Origin: an uncultured Prevotella sp.
GTDB lineage: Bacteria > Bacteroidota > Bacteroidia > Bacteroidales > Bacteroidaceae
Assembly (NCBI GenBank): GCA_944319915.1
Contig: CALUEY010000032.1
Location: forward strand, 1 to 64,000
DNA length: 64,000 nt
Direction: 5' to 3'
In this document: piece after piece, positions 43,293 through 52,258 of the stretch
Layout of the letters: every line of letters begins with the position of its first letter
Numbering within the stretch: position 1 is the stretch's first letter
The notes under the pieces: generated by a model
Told to the model about the DNA's origin: nothing
What the model saw: the letters and a program-made list of their open reading frames with translations, nothing else
Database searches by the model: none
Program-made: the position numbers and the translations under genes

Positions 43293-43478
43293 CATTCGTG
43301 ATGAATGTACTGTTATTCATTAGGTTAGTAGTTAATAGATTTAAGGTAAAGATTTATGTTATTAGATTTTCATGACGACGGTAATGCCCATGCGGTGATT
43401 AGATGACTAAGAGTTGCATTGGCATCCGTCCGAGGGAATAGCGCGGGGTGAGTGATTCATACCGCGCTGTTTCTTTAT
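43293..43478 (+). ncRNA. Putative structured small RNA of about 185 nt
   Basis: The region between ideal promoter and terminator has no credible ORF and is AT-rich against its GC-rich flanks. A 5' hairpin (TGCATTC/GAATGTA) opens it. The core is a nested stem: GACGG-TA-ATGCC (43377-43388) with GGCATCCGTC (43421-43430), then ATGC/GCAT, then TTAG/CTAA on an ATGA tetraloop. A terminator (AGCGCGG/CCGCGCT at 43440-43468, then GTTTCTTT) closes it. The size fits a 6S-like or Bacteroidales-1-type RNA, but I cannot assign the family by eye. It lies between the divergent ptb promoter and the DUF6242 operon. Confidence 0.7.
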
Positions 43479-43707
43479 ATGGGCCGCACCGCAGGCTGCG
43501 GCGAGGGCCGCCGGGCAGCCCGCCGCCCCGTGCAGTGGGCAATCACGAGGGGGCCGCCCCGAAGCGTCGGCGGAAAAAGGCAGTTAAGGACTAACAGAAC
43601 TTAAAATGCCATGTTTTAGTATGTTTTTTATTTAATAAAGAGAGAAAGATGCCGCGATTTACGGAAATGTGATTAAATTTGCAGCTAAAAACAAAAACGG
43701 ATTACGA
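43479..43707 (+). promoter_or_regulatory. Leader and -7 box of the outer-membrane assembly operon
   Basis: After the ncRNA terminator there is a GC-rich stretch with no gene. TAAATTTG at 43674-43681 then lies 26 bases before the lipoprotein start codon. Confidence 0.5.
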
Positions 43708-45111
43708 ATGAGTAATAAGATATGTCATCTGTGCCTGCTCCTTGTGGCGGCCCTGCTCCTTGTGTCATGCTTGGACACGGACTATACTGACGAGGTGACG
43801 CTCTACGACGATATTGCCATTACACAATTCCAGATAACAAGTGCCAGGGTGACGAGGCACACCACGTCGTCGACCGGTGAGGATTCCACATACGTGGCCG
43901 ACGACCAGAGCGTGGCCGACTGCCCATTCTACATAGACCAGCTCAACGGCGAGATATACAACGTTGACAAGCTGCCTTACGGCGTGGACGCCACGAAGCT
44001 GCTGTGCGAGGTGTACACGAAGAACAACGCCATGGTGTTCATCGAGAACATCGCCCGCGACTCCATACGCTCGCTCACGAGCACCGACTCCGTCGACTTC
44101 ACGCAGCCGCGATACCTGCGCGCCTACGCATCCAACGCGCAGTCGTACAGGCTCTACAAGGTTACGGTGAACGTAGCCGGGGAGCAGGGCGACGGCATTG
44201 CCTGGCAGCGCATGGCCGACGACGCGGCGCTGGCCGCGCTCGGGGGGATGAGGCTCGCCCAGGTGGGCGGGCGCATGGTGCTCCTCGGCCTTGAGGGCGG
44301 CTCCACCGTGGTCTTCCACACCGACGCCGCCGACGGCTCGGCTTGGGCCAAGGCCGCTGTAGCCTTTGGCCCAGACACATATTATAATATGGCAGTGATG
44401 GGCGACACGCTCTTCGTGCTCGACGGCACCACCCTGCTCCGCTCCACCGACGGCGAGGCGTTTGCCGCCGTCGAGGCCACCGGCGCGCCACGGAGGCTCG
44501 TGGGCGCAAGCTCCACCGAGCTGTATGGCATAGGCGGCGACGGCCGCATGGCCGTGTCTGCCGACGGCGGGCGCACATGGCAGGCCGACCGCATGGACAG
44601 TCCGGCGGCGCTCATGCCTGCCGAGGACATCTCGCTGTGCTCAGCGCCATACGCCTACATGGACAGCACCGACTACGTGGTGATGGCCGGCAACCGCCCT
44701 GCCGGCGGTTTCCCGGGCGACTCCACGGCCGTGGTGTGGCGCAAGGTGGTGGAATACGCCGAGGGCAGCGAGCCGTCGAAGTGGATATGCATGGAGGCCG
44801 ACAGCCACAACCGCTACCAGCTGCCGAGGCTCGACGGCCTTACCGTGCTGGCCTTGGGCGACAGCAAGGTGGCCTTTGGCGGCGCGGGCATCGGTGCCTG
44901 CGGCGACGCCCCCTTTGAGCGGATGTACGAGAGCCGCGACGGTGGCATCACGTGGCAGCCCAGCGCGGCGCTCGCCTTCCCCGACGGCTTCGACACGGCA
45001 ACGCCGGCTTTCGCCGCGGCTGCCGATGCCAACGGGTATGTGTGGATAGTGTGCGCCGGCAGCGGCCAGGTGTGGCGCGGCAGGCTCGCCGCCCTTGCCG
45101 GGGAGCAATGA
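43708..45111 (+). CDS. DUF6242-type lipoprotein
   Basis: A 467-aa lipoprotein with signal peptide and lipobox (LLLVAALLLVSC, Cys near residue 18). An N-terminal ~130-residue Ig-like region is followed by a beta-propeller-like part with repeated bladed motifs (VVFHTDAADGSAW, MAVSADGGRTWQAD, MYESRDGGITWQPS). Asp-box-like S-x-D-G-G-x-T-W repeats are clear. I believe this is the family called DUF6242, which in Bacteroides precedes a DUF6089 protein and uppS exactly as here. It is probably at the outer membrane; the function is not known. The longer frame upstream would include the promoter, so ATG 43708 is used. Confidence 0.75.
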   Translation: MSNKICHLCLLLVAALLLVSCLDTDYTDEVTLYDDIAITQFQITSARVTRHTTSSTGEDSTYVADDQSVADCPFYIDQLNGEIYNVDKLPYGVDATKLLCEVYTKNNAMVFIENIARDSIRSLTSTDSVDFTQPRYLRAYASNAQSYRLYKVTVNVAGEQGDGIAWQRMADDAALAALGGMRLAQVGGRMVLLGLEGGSTVVFHTDAADGSAWAKAAVAFGPDTYYNMAVMGDTLFVLDGTTLLRSTDGEAFAAVEATGAPRRLVGASSTELYGIGGDGRMAVSADGGRTWQADRMDSPAALMPAEDISLCSAPYAYMDSTDYVVMAGNRPAGGFPGDSTAVVWRKVVEYAEGSEPSKWICMEADSHNRYQLPRLDGLTVLALGDSKVAFGGAGIGACGDAPFERMYESRDGGITWQPSAALAFPDGFDTATPAFAAAADANGYVWIVCAGSGQVWRGRLAALAGEQ

Positions 45112-45123
45112 CGGGGCCTGCCT

Positions 45124-45807
45124 ATGTGGAAGCTGCTCGCCACCATAGCCTTTGCGGCCTCGGCCATAGCGGCGCAGGCGCAGACCGACCCTGAGTACAG
45201 GGCGGAGATAGGCGGCGGCGTGGGCCTGGTGTCGTACCAGGGCGACTTCAACGGCAGCATCGCCAAGGACTTGCAGCCGGCCGGTGGGCTGGTGGCCAAG
45301 TACAGGTTCAACCCGCGCATGGCCCTCGGGCTCGACGTTACGTACGGCAAGCTGAAAGGCTCGTCGGCCGACGTTGGCACTTGGTATCCCGAATTCGCCG
45401 ACTCCGTGGCCTCGTTCAGCAGCACGCTCGTGAACGCGGGGCTGCGCTTCGAATACAACTTCTGGCCCTACGGCACCGGCCGCGAGTACTACGGGGCGCG
45501 CCGCTTCACGCCCTACGTGGCCATAGGCCTGGGCATCACATACGCCAAGCCGCAGCAGGGCAGCGTGTTCACCGGCAACCTGCCGATAGGCGTGGGCCTG
45601 AAGTACAAGGTGGGGACGAGGCTCAACGTGGCCCTTGAGTGGGCGATGCACTTCTCGCTCAGCGACAAGCTCGACGGCACCGACGACCCCTATGGCATAG
45701 ACAGCAGCGGGATGTTCAAGAACACCGACAGCTACAGTGTGCTCCGGCTGTCGCTCACCTACGATGTGTGGGCGAAGTGCCGCACGTGCCACAACGATAG
45801 ATTTTGA
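45124..45807 (+). CDS. DUF6089-type outer membrane beta-barrel protein
   Basis: A 227-aa small barrel with signal peptide ([18 protein letters not shown]). [52 protein letters not shown] and [12 protein letters not shown] alternate as beta strands. The C-terminal CRTCHNDRF is characteristic of the DUF6089 group. It follows the lipoprotein by 12 bases and precedes uppS by 4, an order conserved in Bacteroidales. The role may be linked to outer-membrane biogenesis because of its bamA neighbours, but this is inference. Confidence 0.8.
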   Translation: MWKLLATIAFAASAIAAQAQTDPEYRAEIGGGVGLVSYQGDFNGSIAKDLQPAGGLVAKYRFNPRMALGLDVTYGKLKGSSADVGTWYPEFADSVASFSSTLVNAGLRFEYNFWPYGTGREYYGARRFTPYVAIGLGITYAKPQQGSVFTGNLPIGVGLKYKVGTRLNVALEWAMHFSLSDKLDGTDDPYGIDSSGMFKNTDSYSVLRLSLTYDVWAKCRTCHNDRF

Positions 45808-45811
45808 CTGT

Positions 45812-46552
45812 ATGACAGAACATTTGGACATGAAACGCATACCACGCCACATTGCCATCATCATGGACGGCAACGGGCGGTGGGCCGCCGAGAGGGGCCG
45901 CGAGCGGAGCTACGGCCATCAGGCGGGTGTCGAGGCCGTGCGCCGCATAACGTCCGAGTGCGTTCGCCTCGGCGTGGAATACCTTACGCTTTACACATTC
46001 TCAACCGAAAACTGGAACCGCCCGGCCGACGAGGTGGCCGCCCTCATGGGGCTGGTGCTCACGTCGCTCGAGGACGAGATATTCATGCGCAACAACGTAC
46101 GCTTCCGCGTGATAGGCGACGTGGGGCGGCTTCCCGGGGAAGTGCAGGCCAAGCTGCGCCTCACCGAGGAGCACACCGCGGCCAACACGGCCATGACCAT
46201 GGTCGTGGCGCTGAGCTACTCGGCGCGCTGGGAGCTGGCCAAGGCCGCCAGCTCGCTGGCCGCCGACGCCCGCGCCGGCCTGCTCGACCCCGCCGCAATC
46301 ACCGGCGCAGACATCGCCGCCCGCCTCGAGACGAGCTTCATGCCCGACCCCGACCTGCTCATACGCACCGGCGGGGAGCTGCGCATATCCAACTTCCTGC
46401 TCTGGCAGATAGCTTACTCCGAGCTGTACTTCTGCGACACATACTGGCCCGACTTCGACGGGCAGGCCCTGCGCGAGGCCATAGCCAGCTACCAGGGCCG
46501 CCAGCGCCGCTTCGGGAAGACCGGGGCGCAGGTGGCGCATGGCGAACAATGA
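45812..46552 (+). CDS. uppS: Isoprenyl transferase (undecaprenyl diphosphate synthase)
   Basis: A 246-aa cis-prenyltransferase making undecaprenyl diphosphate, the lipid carrier for peptidoglycan and surface glycans. [17 protein letters not shown] holds the catalytic Asp and the pyrophosphate-binding residues; [26 protein letters not shown] and [20 protein letters not shown] are conserved. ATG 45812 ([13 protein letters not shown]) follows the preceding stop by four bases. It supplies the carrier used by the polysaccharide genes elsewhere in the window. Confidence 0.97.
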   Translation: MTEHLDMKRIPRHIAIIMDGNGRWAAERGRERSYGHQAGVEAVRRITSECVRLGVEYLTLYTFSTENWNRPADEVAALMGLVLTSLEDEIFMRNNVRFRVIGDVGRLPGEVQAKLRLTEEHTAANTAMTMVVALSYSARWELAKAASSLAADARAGLLDPAAITGADIAARLETSFMPDPDLLIRTGGELRISNFLLWQIAYSELYFCDTYWPDFDGQALREAIASYQGRQRRFGKTGAQVAHGEQ

Positions 46553-46579
46553 ACCGAACACAAACATTATCATATCAGG

Positions 46580-49201
46580 ATGGATCACATGAAAAGGATG
46601 CTTGGGCTGCTGGCCGCGGTGCTGCTGGCCGGCCTCGACGCCGCGGCCCAGGACAAGATTGTCAATCCGGACATATCATACACAGGCACGCCGCGCTCTT
46701 GCGAGATAGGGGGGATGACCGTGAAGGGCGTGGAGGGCTACGAGGACTACGTGCTCACGGGCATCTCAGGCCTCTCCGTGGGGCAGAGGATAACCGTGCC
46801 GGGCAGCGAGATAACCGAGGCCGTGAAGCGCTACTGGAGGCACGGGCTGTTCTCCAAGGTATCCGTCACGGCCGACTCCATCGTGGGCTCCAAGATATAC
46901 CTCTGCTTCAACCTCGCCCTGAGGCCGCGCGTGAGCGCCATCAACTACAACGGGCTGAAGAAGAGCGAGCGCGAAGACCTTGAGGCCCGCCTCGGCATAG
47001 TGGCCGGGAGCCAGGTGACGCCAAACATAATCGACCGCGCCAAGATACTGGCCAAGAAGTACTTCGACGAGAAAGGCTACAAGAACGCGGTGATCGACAT
47101 AGTGCAGCGCGACGACGTAGCCGCCACGAACCAGGTGATCCTCGACGTCAACGTGGACAAGAAGGACAAGATGAAGGTGCGCCACATATACCTCGTGGGC
47201 AACAAGGCGCTCTCCGACAAGAAGATAAAGGGAGGCCTGTTTACCAAGGGAGCCTTCGCCAAGACGCACGAGGCCGGCAAGCTCTCGTCGTTCCTCAAGG
47301 CAAAGAAGTTCACCGAAGAGCGCTATGAGGCCGACAAGCAGAACCTCATCGACAAGTACAACGAGCTGGGATACCGCGACATGGTGATAGTGAGGGACAG
47401 CGTTTGGAACCACGACCACAACCACGTGAACATACTCGTGGAGGTAGACGAGGGCCAGAAGTACTACATCAGGAACATCACGTGGGTGGGCAACACCGTG
47501 GCCTCCACCGACTACCTTAACCGCCTGCTGGGCATGAAGAAGGGCGACGTGTACAACCAGAAGCTCATGAAGAAGCGCCTGGAGGAGGACGACGACGCCG
47601 TGGGCAACTATTACTGGAACAACGGCTACCTCTTCTACCGCCTCGTGCCTACCGAGGTGAACGTGGTGGGCGACTCCATCGACCTCGAGATGCGCATAGA
47701 GGAAGGCCCCCAGGCCCACATCCGCAGCGTGCGCATCTTCGGCAACGACCGCCTCTACGAGGAGGTGGTGCGCCGCGAGCTGCGCACCAAGCCGGGCGAC
47801 CTCTTCTCGAAGGAGGCGCTCATGCGCTCGGCCAGGGAGATAGCCTCGATGGGATTCTTCGACCCGGAGAAGGTGAACCCCGACATAAAGCCCAACGTGG
47901 AGGACGGCACCGTGGACATCAACTGGGAGCTTGAGCAGAAGTCGAACGACCAGGTGGAGTTCTCCCTGGGCTGGGGCCAGACCGGCGTGATAGGCCGCAT
48001 ATCGCTCAAGCTCAACAACTTCTCCATGCGCAACCTTTTCGGGAAGAACAAGATGCACCGCGGCATCATGCCCATAGGCGACGGCGAGCAGCTCGCGCTG
48101 AGCGCCCAGACCAACGGCACCTACTACCAGTCGTACAGCATAAGCTACTCCGCACCGTGGTTCGGGGGCAAGCGCCCCAACGCCTTCAACGTGGGCGCGT
48201 TCTACTCGAAGCAGACCGACGTGAACAGCAACTACTACAACAACAACTGGTACAACTACTACAACTACTACGGCAGCTACAACAACTATTATTACAACAA
48301 CTACGAGAGCTACCTCGACGACGACAAGTACGTGCAGCTGGTGGGCTTCTCCCTGGGCTGGGGCAAGCGCCTGCGCTGGCCCGACGACTACTTCCAGCTG
48401 TCCGTGTCGCTGGCTTACCAGCGCTACATGCTCAAGGACTGGCAGTACTTCCTCATAACCAACGGCAACTGCAACAACATCAACCTCGGCCTCACGCTCT
48501 CGCGCGTGAGCACCGACAACCAGCTCTTCCCGCGCCGGGGCTCGGAGTTCCTCGCCTCGGTAACGCTCACCCCGCCATGGTCGCTGTGGGACGGTAAGGA
48601 CTACGAGCACCTGGCCACCGACGGCAACTCGGCCACCTACCAGGACGAGCAGCAGGAAAAGTACCGCTGGATAGAATACCACAAGTGGAAGTTCAAGTTC
48701 CGCAACTACACCGCCCTCACCGGCGGGGTGAAGTGCTTCGTGCTCATGACGCGCATAGAGTTCGGGCTGCTCGGCTCGTACAACAAGTTCAAGAAGTCGC
48801 CCTTCGAGACGTTCTACGTAGGCGGCGACGGCATGAGCGGCTACTCCTCGGGCTACGCCCAGGAAACCATCGGCCTCAGGGGCTACGAGAACGGCTCGCT
48901 CACGCCTTACTCGGCCCCGGGCTACGCCTACGACCGCTTCACGCTCGAGCTGCGCTACCCCTTCATGCTGGGCAACACCACCATCTACGGCCTGGCCTTC
49001 CTCGAGGGCGGCAACGCGTGGTACGACACGAAGAAGTTCAACCCCTTCGACATGAAGCGCTCTGCCGGCGCCGGCGTGCGCATCTTCCTGCCCATGGTGG
49101 GCCTGATGGGCATCGACTGGGCCTACGGCTTCGACACGGCCCTCTCCACCGGCACGCGCGGAGGCAGCCAGTTCCACTTCATCCTCGGCCAGGAGTTCTG
49201 A
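46580..49201 (+). CDS. bamA: Outer membrane protein assembly factor BamA
   Basis: This 873-aa Omp85 protein inserts beta-barrels into the outer membrane. A signal peptide (MKRMLGLLAAVLLAGLDAAAQ) is followed by five POTRA-like domains to about residue 440 and the 16-strand barrel. FYVGGDGMSGYSSGYAQETIGLRGYENGS contains the lid-loop region with the conserved R-G-Y/F motif, and the protein ends FILGQEF with terminal Phe. A Tyr/Asn-rich loop near residues 550-580 (NNNWYNYYNYYGSYNNYYYN) is unusual. ATG 46589 is an alternative start with a cleaner signal peptide. It sits between uppS and the chaperone-like ompH genes. Confidence 0.95.
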   Translation: MDHMKRMLGLLAAVLLAGLDAAAQDKIVNPDISYTGTPRSCEIGGMTVKGVEGYEDYVLTGISGLSVGQRITVPGSEITEAVKRYWRHGLFSKVSVTADSIVGSKIYLCFNLALRPRVSAINYNGLKKSEREDLEARLGIVAGSQVTPNIIDRAKILAKKYFDEKGYKNAVIDIVQRDDVAATNQVILDVNVDKKDKMKVRHIYLVGNKALSDKKIKGGLFTKGAFAKTHEAGKLSSFLKAKKFTEERYEADKQNLIDKYNELGYRDMVIVRDSVWNHDHNHVNILVEVDEGQKYYIRNITWVGNTVASTDYLNRLLGMKKGDVYNQKLMKKRLEEDDDAVGNYYWNNGYLFYRLVPTEVNVVGDSIDLEMRIEEGPQAHIRSVRIFGNDRLYEEVVRRELRTKPGDLFSKEALMRSAREIASMGFFDPEKVNPDIKPNVEDGTVDINWELEQKSNDQVEFSLGWGQTGVIGRISLKLNNFSMRNLFGKNKMHRGIMPIGDGEQLALSAQTNGTYYQSYSISYSAPWFGGKRPNAFNVGAFYSKQTDVNSNYYNNNWYNYYNYYGSYNNYYYNNYESYLDDDKYVQLVGFSLGWGKRLRWPDDYFQLSVSLAYQRYMLKDWQYFLITNGNCNNINLGLTLSRVSTDNQLFPRRGSEFLASVTLTPPWSLWDGKDYEHLATDGNSATYQDEQQEKYRWIEYHKWKFKFRNYTALTGGVKCFVLMTRIEFGLLGSYNKFKKSPFETFYVGGDGMSGYSSGYAQETIGLRGYENGSLTPYSAPGYAYDRFTLELRYPFMLGNTTIYGLAFLEGGNAWYDTKKFNPFDMKRSAGAGVRIFLPMVGLMGIDWAYGFDTALSTGTRGGSQFHFILGQEF

Positions 49202-49277
49202 CCGGGGGCGGGTGCGCGCCCCGCCTGCCGGGGCGCGCCATGCACACATCTTACGAAACAAAAACAAGGAGGCAATC

Positions 49278-49796
49278 ATGACAGCAAGAAAGGCATTGAT
49301 TACGCTGGCCATGCTCTTGGTGGCGGCGGCGGCGGGCGCGCAGAAGTTCGCCCTGGTCGACATGGAGTACATACTGAAGAACATACCAGCCTACGAGCGG
49401 GCCAACGAGCAGCTCAACCAAGTGTCGAAGAAGTGGCAGGCCGAGGTGGAGGCCCTCTCCACCGAGGCGCAGACCATGTACAAGAACTACCAGAACGAGG
49501 TGGTGTTCCTCTCGCAGGAGCAGAAGAAGGAGCGCCAGGACGCCATCATGGAGAAGGAGAAGCAGGCCGCCGAGCTTAAGCGCAAGTACTTCGGCCCCGA
49601 CGGCGAGCTGTTCAAGAAGCGCACGAGCCTCATGACGCCCATACAGGACGAGATATACAACGCCGTGAAGGACATAGCCGACCTGCGGGGCTACCAGCTC
49701 GTGATCGACCGCGCCAGCGACACCGGCATCATCTTCGGCAGCCCCAAGGTCGACATAAGCAACGAGGTGCTGCAGAAGCTGGGCTACTCTTACTGA
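49278..49796 (+). CDS. ompH: OmpH/Skp-family periplasmic chaperone (first copy)
   Basis: A 172-aa protein with signal peptide (ALITLAMLLVAAAAGAQ) and the Skp/OmpH start QKFALVDMEYILKNIPAYE. A long charged coiled coil runs through residues ~45-125 and ends in YQLVIDRASDTGIIFGSPKVDIS. Skp-type trimers hold unfolded barrel proteins for BamA, located just upstream. AAGGAGG stands 7 bases before the ATG, a canonical Shine-Dalgarno site that is rare here and supports this start. Confidence 0.93.
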   Translation: MTARKALITLAMLLVAAAAGAQKFALVDMEYILKNIPAYERANEQLNQVSKKWQAEVEALSTEAQTMYKNYQNEVVFLSQEQKKERQDAIMEKEKQAAELKRKYFGPDGELFKKRTSLMTPIQDEIYNAVKDIADLRGYQLVIDRASDTGIIFGSPKVDISNEVLQKLGYSY

Positions 49797-49892
49797 CGGC
49801 GCCCGGCCCCGCCCGCCCCGAGGCACGTGGCAGGCACTGGCCGCTGCGGCCGCAACGAAACATAATCAACAACAATAAAACCACAGACGACA

Positions 49893-50390
49893 ATGAAAAA
49901 GTTATTCTTGGCGCTCATGATGTTTGCGCCGTTGGCTGCGCTTGCGCAGAAGTTCGGACACGTCAACTCGCAGGAGATCATCCAGCTCATGCCCGAGTAC
50001 AACAAGGCAAAGACCGAGATGGACGCCCTCACCAAGCAGTACGAGAACGACCTCAAGAGCATGCAGGACGAGCTTAACCGCAAGGCAGCCTCTTACGACT
50101 CCACCCGCACCACGCTGCCCGACAACATCCGCCAGCGCCGCGAGCAGGAGCTTAACGACCTGGCACAGCGCATACAGCAGAGCTACCAGGACAACCAGCA
50201 GGCCCTGGCCAAGGCTTCGCAGGAGAAGATGCAGGTAATCACCACCAAGGTGGTGGACGCCATAAAGCAGGTGGGCCAGGCCGGGGGCTATGTCTACATC
50301 ATGGACATCGCCGGCGGCATACCCTACATCAGCACCACGCTCAGCACCGACGTTACGGCCGAGGTGAAGGCCAAGCTCGGCCTCAAGTGA
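49893..50390 (+). CDS. ompH: OmpH/Skp-family periplasmic chaperone (second copy)
   Basis: A 165-aa homologue of the previous gene: signal peptide (KLFLALMMFAPLAALAQ), KFGHVNSQEIIQLMPEYNKAKTE, coiled coil to about residue 125, and a C-terminal GGYVYIMDIAGGIPYISTTL strand. Two adjacent skp-like genes after bamA are typical of Bacteroidales. They probably act as alternative or mixed trimers. The gap before it carries no regulatory signal I can identify. Confidence 0.93.
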   Translation: MKKLFLALMMFAPLAALAQKFGHVNSQEIIQLMPEYNKAKTEMDALTKQYENDLKSMQDELNRKAASYDSTRTTLPDNIRQRREQELNDLAQRIQQSYQDNQQALAKASQEKMQVITTKVVDAIKQVGQAGGYVYIMDIAGGIPYISTTLSTDVTAEVKAKLGLK

Positions 50391-50735
50391 CGCCCTGCGG
50401 GGCCTGCGGCCAAGGCTGCGCCCCGCTGAAAAAACGCTACAAAGCGCGCCTCGGATGGCGCCGGCGGCCCTCCGCCCCCGCAATGCGGGCCGTTTGGGGG
50501 TGCAATACGGCCCGTTCCGGCGTGCGGTTCGGGCCGTTTCGCACCGTGGCGGCAAGCGCGACGCAAGCCGCTGGGCCACAGCGCGTTGCGCTGCCTGGCT
50601 TGCCGGGCGAAAAAACTTTACGCAATGCGATGCGCGCAACGCCCGCCGGGCTGTTGCGCGCCTTCGCTTCAGTCACAACCCCACTTGGAGCCTTGCGGCC
50701 CGCAGAGGCCCGGTGGGCGAAAGCTTATTGCCAAG
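50391..50735. repeat. Gene-free interval with GGCCGTTT-family motifs
   Basis: GGCCGTTTGG at 50488-50497 and GGCCGTTT at 50532-50539 flank a degenerate copy (ACGGCCCGTT) within about 60 bases. The composition is GC-rich with no convincing ORF; frames running through it read only as extensions of neighbours. It separates the second and third ompH genes. Confidence 0.55.
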
Positions 50736-51323
50736 ATGAAACCGATAACCGCACTGAGGGCGCTGCTTGCCGCCCTGCTTTGCGCCGCAGGCCATGCGGC
50801 CCGCGCGCAGATAGAGATAGACACGCTGGCCGCCGACTCCATGGTGGTGGTCGACGATGTGGACGCCGAGGCCCCCGCCGCCTTGCGCTTTGGCTACATA
50901 AGCTACCAGACCGCCCTCGAGGCCATGGCCGGCTACGCCGCCGCAGGCAGGCAGGTGGAGGAGCTAAAGGCCAAGTACGAGGCCGAGGCGCAGCGCGCCG
51001 CCGACGAGTTCAACTCAAAGTACGAGGATTTCCTCGATGGCCTGGCAGGCTTCCCCGAGTCGATAAGGCGCAAGCGGCAGAGCGAGCTGCAGGAGCTGCT
51101 GCAGCGCAACGTGGCCTTCCGCGCCGAGGCCGACCGCCTGCTGAGGGCCGCCGAGCGCGACGTCTACGCCCCGCTCCACCGCCGCCTGCGCCAGGCCATA
51201 CGCACCGTGGGGCGGCAGAACGGCCTGGCCTTCGTCATCAACATCGACGGAAACGCCTGCCCATTCATCGACAGCGCGCAAGGAGAGAACGTCACCCTCA
51301 TGGTGATAGACATGTTGAAGTAG
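50736..51323 (+). CDS. ompH: OmpH/Skp-family protein (third copy, divergent)
   Basis: A 195-aa member of the same family with signal peptide (LRALLAALLCAAGHAARAQ) and an extra acidic ~30-residue segment (DTLAADSMVVVDDVDAEAPA) before the family start LRFGYISYQTALEAM. The coiled coil (residues ~65-145) ends in GLAFVINIDGNACPFI. It is more divergent than the two genes upstream and has its own long leader. It is followed by murI after 47 bases. Confidence 0.85.
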   Translation: MKPITALRALLAALLCAAGHAARAQIEIDTLAADSMVVVDDVDAEAPAALRFGYISYQTALEAMAGYAAAGRQVEELKAKYEAEAQRAADEFNSKYEDFLDGLAGFPESIRRKRQSELQELLQRNVAFRAEADRLLRAAERDVYAPLHRRLRQAIRTVGRQNGLAFVINIDGNACPFIDSAQGENVTLMVIDMLK

Positions 51324-51370
51324 GCCGCGGCGCGCCAGCCGCGCAGCAGGCCCCACACCCAAACACGCTT

Positions 51371-52210
51371 ATGCAACAACTTACAGCCGCCCCCGGCCCC
51401 ATCGGCATATTCGACTCCGGCTACGGAGGGCTTACCATACTGCACGGCATACGGCAGCTGCTGCCGCGCTACGACTACCTGTACCTCGGCGACAACGCGC
51501 GCGCCCCCTACGGCCCGCGCTCGTTCGACGTGGTGTACGAGTTCACGCGGCAGGCCGTGGTGAGGCTCTTCGAGCTGGGCTGCCACCTCGTAATACTCGG
51601 CTGCAACACCGCCTCTGCCAAGGCCCTGCGCACCATACAGCAGCGCGACCTGCCACGCCTCGACCCCGAGCGGCGCGTGCTGGGCATCATCCGCCCCACG
51701 GCCGAGGTGATTGGCTCGCTCACCGCCACGCGCCACGTGGGCATACTGGCCACCGAGGGCACCATCAGGAGCCACAGCTACGAGCTGGAGATACGCAAGC
51801 TCTTCCCCGACATCAAGGTGTCGGGGGTGGCCTGCCCTTTCTGGGTGCCGCTCGTGGAGTACAACGAGGCCGACAGCCCCGGCGCCGACTACTTCGTGAA
51901 GAAGCGCGTTGACCAGCTCATGGCGCTCGATCCCGACATCGACGCCATCATCCTGGGCTGCACCCACTACCCGCTCCTCATGCCCAAGATAGTGAAGTAC
52001 GCAAGCCCCGGGGTGCGCATAGTGCCGCAGGGGGAGTACGTGGCGCAGAGCCTCAAGGACTACTTCGCCCGCCATCCCGAGGTGGAGCGCAAGTGCACCA
52101 AGGGCGGCCGCGTGCACTACCTCACCACCGAAAGCCCCGACAAGTTCCGCGAGTCGGCCAGCGTGTTCCTCCACGAGCACGTCGACGTGGAGAGCATCGC
52201 GCTGCCGTAG
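51371..52210 (+). CDS. murI: Glutamate racemase
   Basis: A 279-aa cofactor-independent racemase that makes D-glutamate for peptidoglycan. GIFDSGYGGLTIL, YLGDNARAPYG, the first catalytic Cys in ILGCNTASAKAL near residue 78 and the second in IILGCTHYPLLMP near 195 are all present. The start MQQLTAAPGPIGIFDSG is used; the open frame extends far upstream only as an out-of-frame shadow of ompH. The ompH-murI order is conserved in Bacteroides. Confidence 0.96.
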   Translation: MQQLTAAPGPIGIFDSGYGGLTILHGIRQLLPRYDYLYLGDNARAPYGPRSFDVVYEFTRQAVVRLFELGCHLVILGCNTASAKALRTIQQRDLPRLDPERRVLGIIRPTAEVIGSLTATRHVGILATEGTIRSHSYELEIRKLFPDIKVSGVACPFWVPLVEYNEADSPGADYFVKKRVDQLMALDPDIDAIILGCTHYPLLMPKIVKYASPGVRIVPQGEYVAQSLKDYFARHPEVERKCTKGGRVHYLTTESPDKFRESASVFLHEHVDVESIALP

Positions 52211-52258
52211 GCCGCCTGGGTGCGGCCCTTTCGTCTTTTTACTTTACTCATCATTTCC

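Noticed and set aside
43293..43668. Long 5' leader or riboswitch of the DUF6242 operon
   Set aside because: A terminator with T tract at 43440-43478 and a separate -7 box at 43674 indicate independent transcription units, so an ncRNA is preferred.
46766..49384. 872-codon antisense frame over bamA
   Set aside because: Composed of Val/Ala/His/Glu-rich shadow sequence common opposite GC-rich genes; no domain or signal is seen, and bamA on the other strand is unmistakable.
50387..52210. Possible OmpH-MurI fusion frame of 607 codons
   Set aside because: The first ~328 codons are an out-of-frame shadow of repeat DNA and ompH. MurI begins at its normal MQQLTAAPGPIGIFDSG start.
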